Notes under the pieces: model-generated | Told to the model about the DNA's origin: nothing | Databases searched by the model: none | What the model saw: only the letters and a program-made list of their open reading frames with translations | Source of the DNA: an uncultured Clostridia bacterium | GTDB taxonomy: Bacteria > Bacillota > Clostridia > Oscillospirales > CAG-272 | Assembly: GCA_945485605.1 (NCBI GenBank) | Contig: CALYSG010000072.1 | Coordinates: 1-8,826 of the forward strand | DNA: 8,826 nt | Direction: 5' to 3' | Shown here: in pieces, positions 1 through 6,279 of the stretch | Layout of the letters: every line of letters starts with the position of its first letter | Position numbering within the stretch: position 1 is the first letter of the stretch | Made by a program: the position numbers and the translations under genes

Positions 1-285
1 GAGAGTTATGTGATCATGCCAAATCATATTCATATTATGCTCCGGGTCAACGGCGCGGAAAACGGACCGTCGAGGACGCCGGTCCCTACAGTACAAAATT
101 CCATTCCGTCACGATTCGTGTCAACGTTCAAAAGATTTTGCAACAAGGAATACGGCGCAAATATAAGGCAATACCGCTCCAATGATCATATCATCCGCAA
201 CCGACAAGATTACGAGGAGCATTTGCGATATATTTATGAAAACCCCATTCGTTGGCTCTATGATGAACTGTATGTAGAAGATTAG
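1..285 (+). CDS. REP-associated tyrosine transposase (HUH, IS200-like), C-terminal part
   Basis: This is the end of a single-domain Y1 transposase of the REP-associated (RAYT) type, enzymes that cut and rejoin single-stranded DNA through a 5'-phosphotyrosine link. The frame is open from base 1, so the true start lies outside the window. The GTG at 10 is internal, because the codons before it (E-S-Y) belong to the family pattern. The visible 94 residues contain the metal-binding HUH motif PNHIHIML (residues 7-14), a GPSRTPVPT linker (residues 22-30 region) typical of RAYT proteins, a basic FKRFCNKEYG helix, and a C-terminal block with DHIIRN, DYEEHL, RYIYENP and a final RW. The catalytic tyrosine is expected in the C-terminal helix, in DYEEHL or RYI; I cannot tell which from sequence alone. 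It converges on the htrA-like gene. Nothing visible is broken, but the N-terminal half is not seen. Confidence 0.85.
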   Translation, partial: ESYVIMPNHIHIMLRVNGAENGPSRTPVPTVQNSIPSRFVSTFKRFCNKEYGANIRQYRSNDHIIRNRQDYEEHLRYIYENPIRWLYDELYVED

Positions 286-354
286 GGGTATGGGCTTTGC
301 CCAAGGCTTTTGTAATACAAATGCGAAACTTGCTCGATAATAGGGAGGCAAATA

Positions 355-408
355 ATGGAACAACATTTACCTACCCGAAAGCAGTTGATTGAATACGTAA
401 AGCCATAA
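355..408 (+). pseudogene. 17-codon ORF, possible 5' remnant of a second RAYT transposase
   Basis: An ATG at 355 follows a near-ideal Shine-Dalgarno GGGAGG (343-348) with 6 nt spacing, yet the frame encodes only 17 residues before TAA at 406-408. The peptide begins MEQHLPTRKQL; RAYT transposases often begin with a short leader followed by L-P-x-R-K and a basic stretch, so this may be the 5' end of a second transposase whose body is lost. After LPTRKQL the match stops, and no other frame downstream continues the family pattern. It lies in the same register as the transposase fragment upstream. It could equally be a chance ORF. Confidence 0.25.
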
Positions 409-426
409 TATTGACTGCAACAGATA

Positions 427-457
427 ACGCCGACAGACCTTGAAAATCTGTCGGCGT
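427..457. terminator. 11-bp hairpin, possible bidirectional terminator or REP-like hairpin
   Basis: ACGCCGACAGA (427-437) pairs perfectly with TCTGTCGGCGT (447-457) around a 9-nt loop. On the plus strand it is followed by AAATTATTTGTTT, and on the minus strand by TATCTGTT. Neither is a clean U-tract, so intrinsic termination is plausible but not canonical. Its place between convergent genes suits a shared terminator for the transposase (plus) and the htrA operon (minus). Alternatively it is a REP-like hairpin linked to the transposase. Confidence 0.45.
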
Positions 458-590
458 AAATTATTTGTTTACTGCAGAGCAAATCTTGCGTCTTCGTAAT
501 AGCGAACGCAGTTCACCCCTACCGTGTGTTAATTGATTTCTCCCATAAGAACATTACGCATCCGTCCGCGGCGCAGTTTTTTTGTAATTA

Positions 591-1976
591 TTATTTTTTT
601 GCGCTGAGAGTCACTGTGAGATCGACCGTTTCGCCGTCCCGGTATACGGTTAATTTAACCTTGTCACCTGCTTTTTTAGTTTTGAGGATATCAAAAACTG
701 TAATGTCGGGAAGCAGTCCGTTTTCGGCATCGTAGGTGAGCGTCTGCCCGTCGAAGGCGGTGATTATATCTCCCCGGAGGACGATTCCGTAGCATCCGGA
801 TTCTTTGTTTACGTCTCTGACGTATAGCCCGGTCTTTTCTATTATGACGGTCGTTGCGTCCTCGGGAAGGTAGACTCTATGGCCGTCGTAATAGTAGTAC
901 TTCTTGCCGGGAGCCTCGGTCGTGACCGCCATCGCCGTATTTTCGACAAAGTATAGCTCCGTCCCCTCGGAAACGTTTGTTATCGTGATGCCGAGGTATG
1001 GACGCGACATATCGTCGGAGGTCAACTTTTCAAAGAGGCTTTCTATCGTGCTGACGGGGATGGCAAAGCCTATTCCGTCGTTCTGGTCGATCTTCAGCTG
1101 AACGATGCCGATGACCTCGCCTTTGTCGTTTATCAGAGGCCCGCCCGAGTTGCCCGGATTGACCGCCGCGTCAAACTGAATTACCTGATGCGTTGTGCCG
1201 TCGGTCATTTTGAGCGTGCGCTTGGCGTATGACACGTGTCCGACCGTGACCGTCCATGCACATTCAAGGCTTGACGGAGTTCCTATTGCGACTACCCTGT
1301 CACCCGTGAGGACGCTCTCGTAGTCCGCGGTCTTGGCAACGGGGAATTTTTCACCCGCGAGAGGGCTTATCTTAACGATGGCTATATCGCGGCTTTCATC
1401 GTAGCCTACTGTTCTGCCGCCGTATGTCTTGCCGTCGAAGGTATAGACCGTTACAGTCATGGCGTTCTTTACGACGTGATAATTCGTTATTATATAACCG
1501 TCCTCGGTCATGATGACGCCCGTGCCGATCGCTCCGGTGTTAAGTGATGTTCTCGTCTGTATCGCGACGGTGAAGGGATTGCAGAGATCGGCGGTCTCCT
1601 GAACCGTGAGGGTCGCGTTTGTATCGTCCCGGTCGTGAACATAGACGATCTTGTCGCTCTCGCCGTTTCCGGGAAGGAAGATCAGTACCGCGATCAGCGC
1701 CGTGAGGGCTATCAGGAATGCCGAGAGCATCACCGCGCCGAAGGCTATCGCACCCTTTGCCGAGCGCGGAGCTTTTTTCGCGGTCTCGTTCTCTTTCCAA
1801 TGGTAGACGAACCTTGCGGTATCTTCTTCGGCAGGTTTCTGTGCAGGCTCTTGTGCAGGCTCCGGCACAGGTCCTGTCACGGGCTCTGCCTCAGGTTCTG
1901 CCACAGGCTCTTGTGCAGGCTCTGTCACGGGTTCCTTTTTCGGAGATGTATTTTCGTTTCTTTCTTCATCTGTCAT
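591..1976 (-). CDS. htrA: Membrane-anchored HtrA/DegP-like serine protease with PDZ domain
   Basis: This trypsin-fold S1C protease of 461 residues probably acts outside the membrane, degrading misfolded exported proteins. The start is ATG at 1976, which has AAAGGAG eight bases upstream and overlaps the kinase stop as ATGA; a GTG/TTG-type start 14 codons earlier lacks such support. Order of parts: acidic cytoplasmic head; Glu-Pro repeat linker (about 15-50); basic patch KKAPRSAK then one membrane helix (about 76-101), giving an N-in, catalytic-domain-out topology; protease domain with His167 (TNYHVV), Asp197 (SRDIAIV) and Ser277 (NPGNSGGPL), so the triad is complete; then a PDZ domain from about 326 (PYLGI). 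The PDZ holds an unusual Tyr-rich insertion (about 339-381) before GLYVRDV, and GDIITAFDG lies further on. It is the last gene of the regulator-kinase-protease operon and is probably translationally coupled to the kinase. Family assignment is firm; substrate and stress role are inferred. Confidence 0.95.
   Translation of the reverse strand: MTDEERNENTSPKKEPVTEPAQEPVAEPEAEPVTGPVPEPAQEPAQKPAEEDTARFVYHWKENETAKKAPRSAKGAIAFGAVMLSAFLIALTALIAVLIFLPGNGESDKIVYVHDRDDTNATLTVQETADLCNPFTVAIQTRTSLNTGAIGTGVIMTEDGYIITNYHVVKNAMTVTVYTFDGKTYGGRTVGYDESRDIAIVKISPLAGEKFPVAKTADYESVLTGDRVVAIGTPSSLECAWTVTVGHVSYAKRTLKMTDGTTHQVIQFDAAVNPGNSGGPLINDKGEVIGIVQLKIDQNDGIGFAIPVSTIESLFEKLTSDDMSRPYLGITITNVSEGTELYFVENTAMAVTTEAPGKKYYYYDGHRVYLPEDATTVIIEKTGLYVRDVNKESGCYGIVLRGDIITAFDGQTLTYDAENGLLPDITVFDILKTKKAGDKVKLTVYRDGETVDLTVTLSAKK
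1827..1934 (-). repeat. Glu-Pro repeat coding tract in the protease linker
   Basis: The linker before the membrane helix is built of short units with E-P every four to six residues (EPVTEPAQEP, EPEAEP, EPAQEPAQKP). The DNA is also repetitive: a 19-base stretch beginning CAGGCTC and ending GGCTC on the plus strand occurs at 1844-1862 and again exactly 60 bases later at 1904-1922. Such tracts can change length by slippage or recombination; here the frame is kept. Confidence 0.75.
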
Positions 1977-3454
1977 TGGTTCTGCTCCTTTGCGGCTTCC
2001 AGAGTGAATCTGAAGCAACAGTATTTATTATATTCGCTGTCGACCCAAATGGTCTGGTGGTGGGCGTCTATTATAGTTTTTGCTATGAACATACCGAGTC
2101 CGACACCGGTCTTGTCAAGTCCGCGGCTCTTGTCGCCCTTATAGAACCGCTCGAAGACATATGGAATGTCCTCTTTCGAGATGCCCTGCCCCTCGTTATA
2201 TACCGAGACGAGCAGCGCCCCTTTCTCCTGCGCTTTGATGCTCAGCTCGAGCTTTCCGCCTTCGTAAGAGAATTTTACCGCATTGTCGCAGATATTATAC
2301 AGTATCTGGTATATCGAGTCGCGGTCGGCTACGGCAAACATATTGTCACTGTCACAATCAAATGAAACGTCGAGCTTTTTGCCGTCGATCTTCTGCTCGA
2401 AGGATATAAGGATCTGGCGAGCCATCTCACATACATCGAAGGGTTGCATATTGAATTTTCTGTCTCCCGCCTGTATCCTTGAGATATCGAGAAGCTGAGA
2501 GACGAGGCGGGACAGCCTTCTTACCTCGGTCGCTATTATATTCAGATAGTATTCGTGCTTTTCGGGCGGTATTGCTCCGCTCAGGATGCTGTCAATAAAT
2601 CCCGTGATCGTCGTCATGGGAGTTCTCAGGTCGTGTGATACGTTGGCCATGAAGGTATTGCGCATCTTTTCGGAGGCTTCAATGGATTCCGCCATGCTGT
2701 TGAATGACGAGGCGAGCTCGGCGATCTCGGTACTTCCCTTGACGGGAATACGCACTGTGTAGTCGCCTGAGGCGAAGTTTTTCACGGCGTTTCGCATATC
2801 GTTCAGCGGCTTTGTTATCATTTCCGTGATGAAGTAGACTGCGATAAGAGCCGCAAGCATTACCCATAGGCTAGCAAGGACTATCGTCTTTATTATCACG
2901 CTTCGGAGGTAGGATTCGCCCGACGAGGCGCAGACGAAGATATTTCCGATATGCTCATTGCCGTAGGTTATTTCAGAGGCGGCGGCGGTTCGGGTGTCGG
3001 AAAAGAATCCGTTTACTCCGTGAAGAAGGTCGATCTCGTTACCGCTGTTGAAGCTGCTCATATCCTCGACGGCGATCGAAAGCCCAGTCGGGTAGCGCAC
3101 ATAATCGCTGTCGACGATCATAAGGATATTTCCGGCGGGGTCGGTTATCATTACGGTAAGTCCGTCGGCATATTTTGCTATGACCTTCATTGTGCGTTTA
3201 AGCGAATCTCCCTTAGATTCTATGAACTGACGGATCCGGGAGCTGTCCGACTCGTCGGAATAGCCGTCGAAGCCGATGATCTCTGCCGATATATAGCTAT
3301 CCGCCGATTCGATCGCGCGCGTGACCGATTTTTCCGTGTCCTCCTGAGAGAATCTCCCGACAGTTATGGCGGTGATCGCGATAAGAGCCGTGAAGGACAT
3401 GAGTATTATAGCCATGAACGCGCTTATATACTTTGAAAATATACTTTTGAACAT
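1973..3454 (-). CDS. Membrane sensor histidine kinase (HAMP-HisKA-HATPase_c)
   Basis: This 493-residue sensor kinase should autophosphorylate on a histidine and pass the phosphate to the response regulator encoded upstream. Parts in order: membrane helix 1 (about 10-33), extracytoplasmic region (about 34-184), membrane helix 2 (about 185-208), HAMP linker beginning near ITKPLNDM (213-260), HisKA domain with the H-box NVSHDLRTP and phosphoacceptor His274, then the ATPase domain with the N-box (N387 and N391 in NICDNAVKF), G1-like EGQGI (421-425), F-box VFERFYKGDKS and G2 GVGLG (450-454). The extracytoplasmic part has a PAS/Cache-like stretch (VMITDPAGNILMIVDSD) but no sensor family I can name. 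The ATG at 3454 is preceded by GGAGTG. The stop codon overlaps the protease start (ATGA), while 141 bp separate it from the regulator. Context suggests an envelope or secretion-stress signal, as in CssS, but the ligand is unknown. Confidence 0.96.
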   Translation of the reverse strand: MFKSIFSKYISAFMAIILMSFTALIAITAITVGRFSQEDTEKSVTRAIESADSYISAEIIGFDGYSDESDSSRIRQFIESKGDSLKRTMKVIAKYADGLTVMITDPAGNILMIVDSDYVRYPTGLSIAVEDMSSFNSGNEIDLLHGVNGFFSDTRTAAASEITYGNEHIGNIFVCASSGESYLRSVIIKTIVLASLWVMLAALIAVYFITEMITKPLNDMRNAVKNFASGDYTVRIPVKGSTEIAELASSFNSMAESIEASEKMRNTFMANVSHDLRTPMTTITGFIDSILSGAIPPEKHEYYLNIIATEVRRLSRLVSQLLDISRIQAGDRKFNMQPFDVCEMARQILISFEQKIDGKKLDVSFDCDSDNMFAVADRDSIYQILYNICDNAVKFSYEGGKLELSIKAQEKGALLVSVYNEGQGISKEDIPYVFERFYKGDKSRGLDKTGVGLGMFIAKTIIDAHHQTIWVDSEYNKYCCFRFTLEAAKEQNQ

Positions 3455-3498
3455 AGGTCACTCCGACGATAATCCGTGAGAAAAGCTCACACGTAATA

Positions 3499-3591
3499 TT
3501 ATAGGGCATCCCGGGATATTCCGTGCACCGACCGGTGAAGGAGCATTTTCCCGTCCGTTCAGCACCCGAAATAATCTAAGATGCCCTATAA
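3499..3591. repeat. 93-bp segment bounded by 12-bp perfect inverted repeats
   Basis: TTATAGGGCATC (3499-3510) and GATGCCCTATAA (3580-3591) are perfect inverted repeats around a 69-nt interior. GTAAT occurs just outside both ends (3493-3497, one base away from the left arm, and 3592-3596, touching the right arm and running into the first base of the regulator's stop complement). This looks like a miniature inverted-repeat element with a 5-bp target duplication sitting exactly between the regulator stop and the kinase start. As RNA of the minus-strand transcript the arms would form a long stem with internal pairing (GTGC with GCAC, CACC with GGTG), so a structured spacer or processing site is the alternative. 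There is no U-tract, so it is not a standard terminator. Confidence 0.6.
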
Positions 3592-3595
3592 GTAA

Positions 3596-4288
3596 TCAGC
3601 TCAGCAGCTCGAATTTATATCCGACGCCCCAGACCGTTTTCAGAATCCACTTGTCGGAAACGCCTTCAAGCTTTTCGCGCAGACGCTTAACGTGGACGTC
3701 GACGGTACGTGAATCGCCAAGGTAATCGAAGCCCCATACCTTGTCAAGAAGCTGGTCACGCGTGAACACGCGGTTGTAGTTTGAAGCAAGGAAGTAGAGC
3801 AGCTCGAGCTCCTTCGGCGGAATATCGATCGACTTGCCCCTCAGCTTAAGCTCATATTTCTGAAGGCTTATCTCGATATTGTCGAATTTGACGACTTCGT
3901 CGTCGTTTTGTTTTGTATGTGCCTGATAGCGGCGAAGGACCGCTTTGATCCTTGATGAAAGCTCCTTCATATCGAAGGGCTTAACAACAAAGTCATCAGC
4001 TCCCAACTCAAGTCCGAGAACCTTGTCGATTATCTCACCCTTTGCGGTGACCATTATGATCGGCTTTGACGAGACCTCGCGGATCTCACGGCATACCTGA
4101 TAACCGTCCTTCTTGGGAAGCATGATGTCGAGGAGGACGAGGTCGGGCTCAAACATTTTGAAGAAGTTCACACCTTCAACACCGTCATTTACTGTTTTGA
4201 CATCATAGCCTTCGTTCTCGAAGTAGAGCTTCAGCATATCGCATATATTGGCATCGTCGTCGACCACGAGAATTTTGGTATCTAACAT
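3596..4288 (-). CDS. OmpR/PhoB-family response regulator
   Basis: This 230-residue DNA-binding response regulator is the first gene of the minus-strand operon. The receiver domain (about 1-118) shows the acidic pocket D10-D12 in VVDDD, phosphoacceptor Asp54 (VLLDIMLPKKDG), Thr81 (IIMVTAKGE) and Lys103 (VVKPF), so all residues needed for phosphotransfer are present. The C-terminal winged-helix domain (about 130-228) has the usual PPKELELLYFLASN, the RVFTRDQLLDKVWG helix, the recognition helix RTVDVHVKRLREKL and the final GVGYKFE wing. ATG at 4288 follows a strong AGGAGG with good spacing. Its partner is almost certainly the downstream kinase. Likely targets are its own promoter and hence htrA, as for CssR in Bacillus, but this is inferred from gene order and not from a recognised binding site. 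Confidence 0.97.
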   Translation of the reverse strand: MLDTKILVVDDDANICDMLKLYFENEGYDVKTVNDGVEGVNFFKMFEPDLVLLDIMLPKKDGYQVCREIREVSSKPIIMVTAKGEIIDKVLGLELGADDFVVKPFDMKELSSRIKAVLRRYQAHTKQNDDEVVKFDNIEISLQKYELKLRGKSIDIPPKELELLYFLASNYNRVFTRDQLLDKVWGFDYLGDSRTVDVHVKRLREKLEGVSDKWILKTVWGVGYKFELLS

Positions 4289-4396
4289 TTTGACCTCCTG
4301 AATTTTGTTATTTACTTTAATGGTAATACACTTTTGGGGAAACCGTGTGAAAACAAAGCGAAAATTTAATGTGGATATCTACGCTTATATGTTCAC

Positions 4397-4425
4397 ATTA
4401 TAGCACATATTTTATGATTTGAAAA
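4397..4425 (-). promoter_or_regulatory. SigA-type promoter of the regulator-kinase-protease operon
   Basis: On the minus strand a perfect -10 TATAAT (4402-4397) is preceded by TGC, giving an extended -10. A weak -35 TTTTCA (4425-4420) lies 17 nt upstream. Transcription would start near 4390, leaving a leader of about 100 nt before the ATG at 4288. The weak -35 with a TTTGAA-type repeat over and upstream of it would suit activation by a response regulator. Confidence 0.7.
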
Positions 4426-4449
4426 GGGTTTTTGAAGAAATAATTCAAA
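4418..4449. promoter_or_regulatory. Candidate operator with TTTGAA repeats
   Basis: TTTGAA occurs at 4418-4423 and 4431-4436 (13-base period), and its complement TTCAAA follows at 4444-4449, making an inverted repeat with a 7-nt spacer. The first copy overlaps the -35 of the minus-strand promoter and the others lie immediately upstream, where an OmpR-family activator would bind. The tract is AT-rich, so chance is possible. Confidence 0.25.
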
Positions 4450-4463
4450 TATTTATTTTACGC

Positions 4464-4492
4464 TTGCCAAAAGCCTTCAAAAGGTATATAAT
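4464..4492 (+). promoter_or_regulatory. SigA-type promoter of the ychF operon
   Basis: TTGCCA (4464-4469) and a perfect TATAAT (4487-4492) are separated by the ideal 17 nt. Transcription would start near 4499, giving a leader of about 48 nt before ychF. No other promoter of similar quality was noticed ahead of trmB, truB or the PLP enzyme gene. Confidence 0.8.
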
Positions 4493-4516
4493 AGTAGCAT
4501 TATTAAAGAGAAGGAT

Positions 4517-4534
4517 GCCTTCCGTAAAGAAGGC
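4517..4534 (+). promoter_or_regulatory. Leader hairpin just before the ychF ribosome binding site
   Basis: GCCTTC (4517-4522) pairs with GAAGGC (4529-4534) around a 6-nt loop, ending one base before the Shine-Dalgarno AAGGTG (4536-4541). A second GAAGG at 4510-4514 could instead pair with the same CCTTC (4518-4522), as could the AAGG of the ribosome binding site. The competing pairings could affect translation, but the stems are short. Confidence 0.35.
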
Positions 4535-4546
4535 TAAGGTGTTTTT

Positions 4547-5641
4547 ATGAAGCTCGGTATAGTAGGACTTCCGAATGTGGGCAAGAGCACGCTTTTCAAT
4601 GCCCTTACCAATGCGGGTGCCGAATCGGCGAACTATCCCTTCTGCACGATAGAACCGAATGTCGGCGTTGTTGCCGTTCCGGATAAGAGGCTTGACGTAC
4701 TTGCGGATATGTACCATCCCGAGAAGTACACGCCTGCGGTGATCGAGTTCGTCGATATTGCGGGACTTGTGAAGGGCGCGTCGAAGGGTGAGGGACTCGG
4801 AAACAAATTCCTGTCGCATATACGTGAGGTCGACGCGATAATACATGTCGTGCGTTGCTTCGATAATCAGAACATAATTCATGTGGACGGCAGAGTAGAC
4901 CCCGTGAACGATGCGGGGGTCGTGAATACAGAGCTGATCCTATCGGATATAGAGATGCTCGACCGCCGCATAGACAGGGTGAGAAAGGCCATGAAGGGCG
5001 ACCGTACGCTCGCGTCGGAGCTTGAGCTGCTCGAGCGAGTCAGCGCTGCTCTTTCGGACGGAATACCCGCGAGGGCTGTCGAGATGACCGAGGACGAGAG
5101 AAAGGTCCTCGCCGAATCGACGCTTCTGACCTTGAAGCCCGTCATATATGCTGCAAATATTCCGGAGGACGAGGTGGGGACCGAGCCGGAGGGGAACGCG
5201 TATTACACGGCTCTGTGCGAAGAGGCAAAGCTCGAAGGTGCGGGAATCATCCCGGTCTGCGCCTCGATCGAGGCGGAGATCGCCGCGATGGAGGATGACG
5301 AGAAGCAGATGTTCCTTGATGACCTCGGAATAAAGGAATCGGGGCTTGACCGACTTATCAAGGAGAGCTACTCATTGCTCGGACTTTGCAGCTTCCTGAC
5401 CGCGGGACCGAAAGAAGTCAGGGCTTGGACCATAAAGAAAGGGATGAAGGCACCTCAGGCGGCGGGGAAGATACATTCCGACTTTGAACGCGGATTTATC
5501 CGCGCCGAAGTGATATCTTACGACGACCTTATCGCCTGCGGCAATATGACAGTAGCGAAAGAGAAGGGGCTTGTCCGCTCGGAGGGCAAGGATTATATTA
5601 TGCGCGACGGAGATATCGTCGTATTCAGGTTCAACGTATGA
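4547..5641 (+). CDS. ychF: Redox-regulated ribosome-binding ATPase YchF (OBG family)
   Basis: This 364-residue P-loop protein has the same length and layout as E. coli YchF (363) and human OLA1. The family binds the ribosome and prefers ATP to GTP. Visible motifs: G1 GLPNVGKS (7-14), switch I region NYPFCTIEPNVG (29-40), G3 DIAGL (70-74) with a hydrophobic residue where classic GTPases carry catalytic Gln, and the NxxE motif NIPE (204-207) in place of NKxD, which marks the ATP preference of this branch. A helical region about 125-190 precedes a C-terminal TGS domain (about 280-363) with FLTAGPKEVRAW, APQAAGKIH and FERGFIRAE, ending in FNV as in most members. AAGGTG lies five bases before the ATG. 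Its stop overlaps the trmB start as ATGA. It is first in the plus-strand operon. Confidence 0.98.
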   Translation: MKLGIVGLPNVGKSTLFNALTNAGAESANYPFCTIEPNVGVVAVPDKRLDVLADMYHPEKYTPAVIEFVDIAGLVKGASKGEGLGNKFLSHIREVDAIIHVVRCFDNQNIIHVDGRVDPVNDAGVVNTELILSDIEMLDRRIDRVRKAMKGDRTLASELELLERVSAALSDGIPARAVEMTEDERKVLAESTLLTLKPVIYAANIPEDEVGTEPEGNAYYTALCEEAKLEGAGIIPVCASIEAEIAAMEDDEKQMFLDDLGIKESGLDRLIKESYSLLGLCSFLTAGPKEVRAWTIKKGMKAPQAAGKIHSDFERGFIRAEVISYDDLIACGNMTVAKEKGLVRSEGKDYIMRDGDIVVFRFNV

Positions 5642-6279
5642 GAATGAGAAAAAAGAAGCACGGTGCCGAGCGTATCGCCGCCTGTGCCGATCTGCTGATC
5701 CCATCGCCTCCCGAGAAGGACATACGTGAATATTTCACGGAAGATCGCCCGCTCTGCCTTGAGATAGGCTGCGGCAAGGGCGGATTTGCCTGCGGGCTGA
5801 CCTCCGCCGAGAGGGATATAAACCTTGTCGCGGTAGAGAAGTACTCGGATGCCGCCTGCCTCGCGCTTGAGAAGGCGAAGGCGAGCAAAGACTGTCGTCC
5901 CGACAACCTTCGCTTTATGATCGCCGACGCCTCGGCTCTCGGAGAGTATTTTCCCGAGCACAGCGTATCGTGCATATATTTGAACTTCTCGGATCCGTGG
6001 CCGAAGTCGGGGTATTACAAGAGAAGGCTGACATATGCCTCCTTCCTCGAGATATACAGAAAGCTCCTCGTCCCGGGCGGTATTTTGAAGCAGAAGACCG
6101 ACAACGAGGGACTGTTTGAATTCTCGCTCGAGCAGTTTGCCGCGGCGGGACTCGATACCTTTATGACGACTCGCGACCTTCACTCCTCGCCCTATGCCGA
6201 AAATAACATAGTCACCGAATACGAGGCGCAGTTCTCTGCGAAGGGGATGCCGATATACTCGGCTTGGGTACGTTTCTGA
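5638..6279 (+). CDS. trmB: tRNA (guanine-N7-)-methyltransferase TrmB
   Basis: This 213-residue enzyme should use S-adenosylmethionine to form m7G at position 46 in the variable loop of tRNAs. The Rossmann motif I is LEIGCGKGGF (41-50); acidic E67 (VAVEKYSDA) and D97 (IADASAL) suit cofactor binding. Family signatures follow: NFSDPWPK with Asp119 (116-123), the KRR basic triad (128-130), TDNEGLFEF (154-162) and the late TEYEAQFSAKG (193-203). The length matches the short Bacillota form. The ATG overlaps the ychF stop (ATGA), and its own stop overlaps the truB ATG (TGATG), so translation of all three is probably coupled. Confidence 0.97.
   Translation: MRMRKKKHGAERIAACADLLIPSPPEKDIREYFTEDRPLCLEIGCGKGGFACGLTSAERDINLVAVEKYSDAACLALEKAKASKDCRPDNLRFMIADASALGEYFPEHSVSCIYLNFSDPWPKSGYYKRRLTYASFLEIYRKLLVPGGILKQKTDNEGLFEFSLEQFAAAGLDTFMTTRDLHSSPYAENNIVTEYEAQFSAKGMPIYSAWVRF

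Larger units (their letters stand above)
286..590. other. Gene-poor interval between transposase and protease genes
   Basis: These 305 bases separate the convergent transposase and protease genes. They hold a small hairpin just after the transposase stop (TGGGC at 291-295 with GCCCA at 299-303), a second weak one (TTTGT 309-313 with ACAAA 317-321), a 17-codon orphan ORF at 355-408 and a strong hairpin at 427-457. The rest (458-590) is AT-rich and shows no gene, RNA gene or clear promoter. Short hairpins next to a RAYT gene would fit REP-like elements, but no paired REP/iREP arrangement is evident here. Confidence 0.6.

Noticed and set aside
425..438. 14-base match TAACGCCGACAGAC also present inside truB near 6745-6758
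   Set aside because: A single match of this length is within chance for a window of this size, and the flanks do not agree.
1974..2018. Upstream in-frame start adding 14 residues to the protease
   Set aside because: It would lie inside the kinase gene without a ribosome binding site, whereas ATG at 1976 has AAAGGAG and the typical ATGA overlap.
1718..2365. 215-codon plus-strand open frame
   Set aside because: It lies opposite the protease N-terminus and kinase C-terminus, and its repetitive sequence mirrors the Glu-Pro tract.
2951..3436. 161-codon plus-strand open frame opposite the kinase
   Set aside because: It is the antisense shadow of the kinase sensor region, with no family features; the kinase is clearly the real gene.
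4547..5641. Loss of catalytic Gln and of the NKxD motif in ychF read as degeneration
   Set aside because: A hydrophobic residue after DxxG and NxxE in place of NKxD are normal features of the YchF/OLA1 family.
5593..6183. 196-codon minus-strand open frame
   Set aside because: It is antisense to trmB, which has complete family motifs; no promoter, ribosome binding site or domain supports it.
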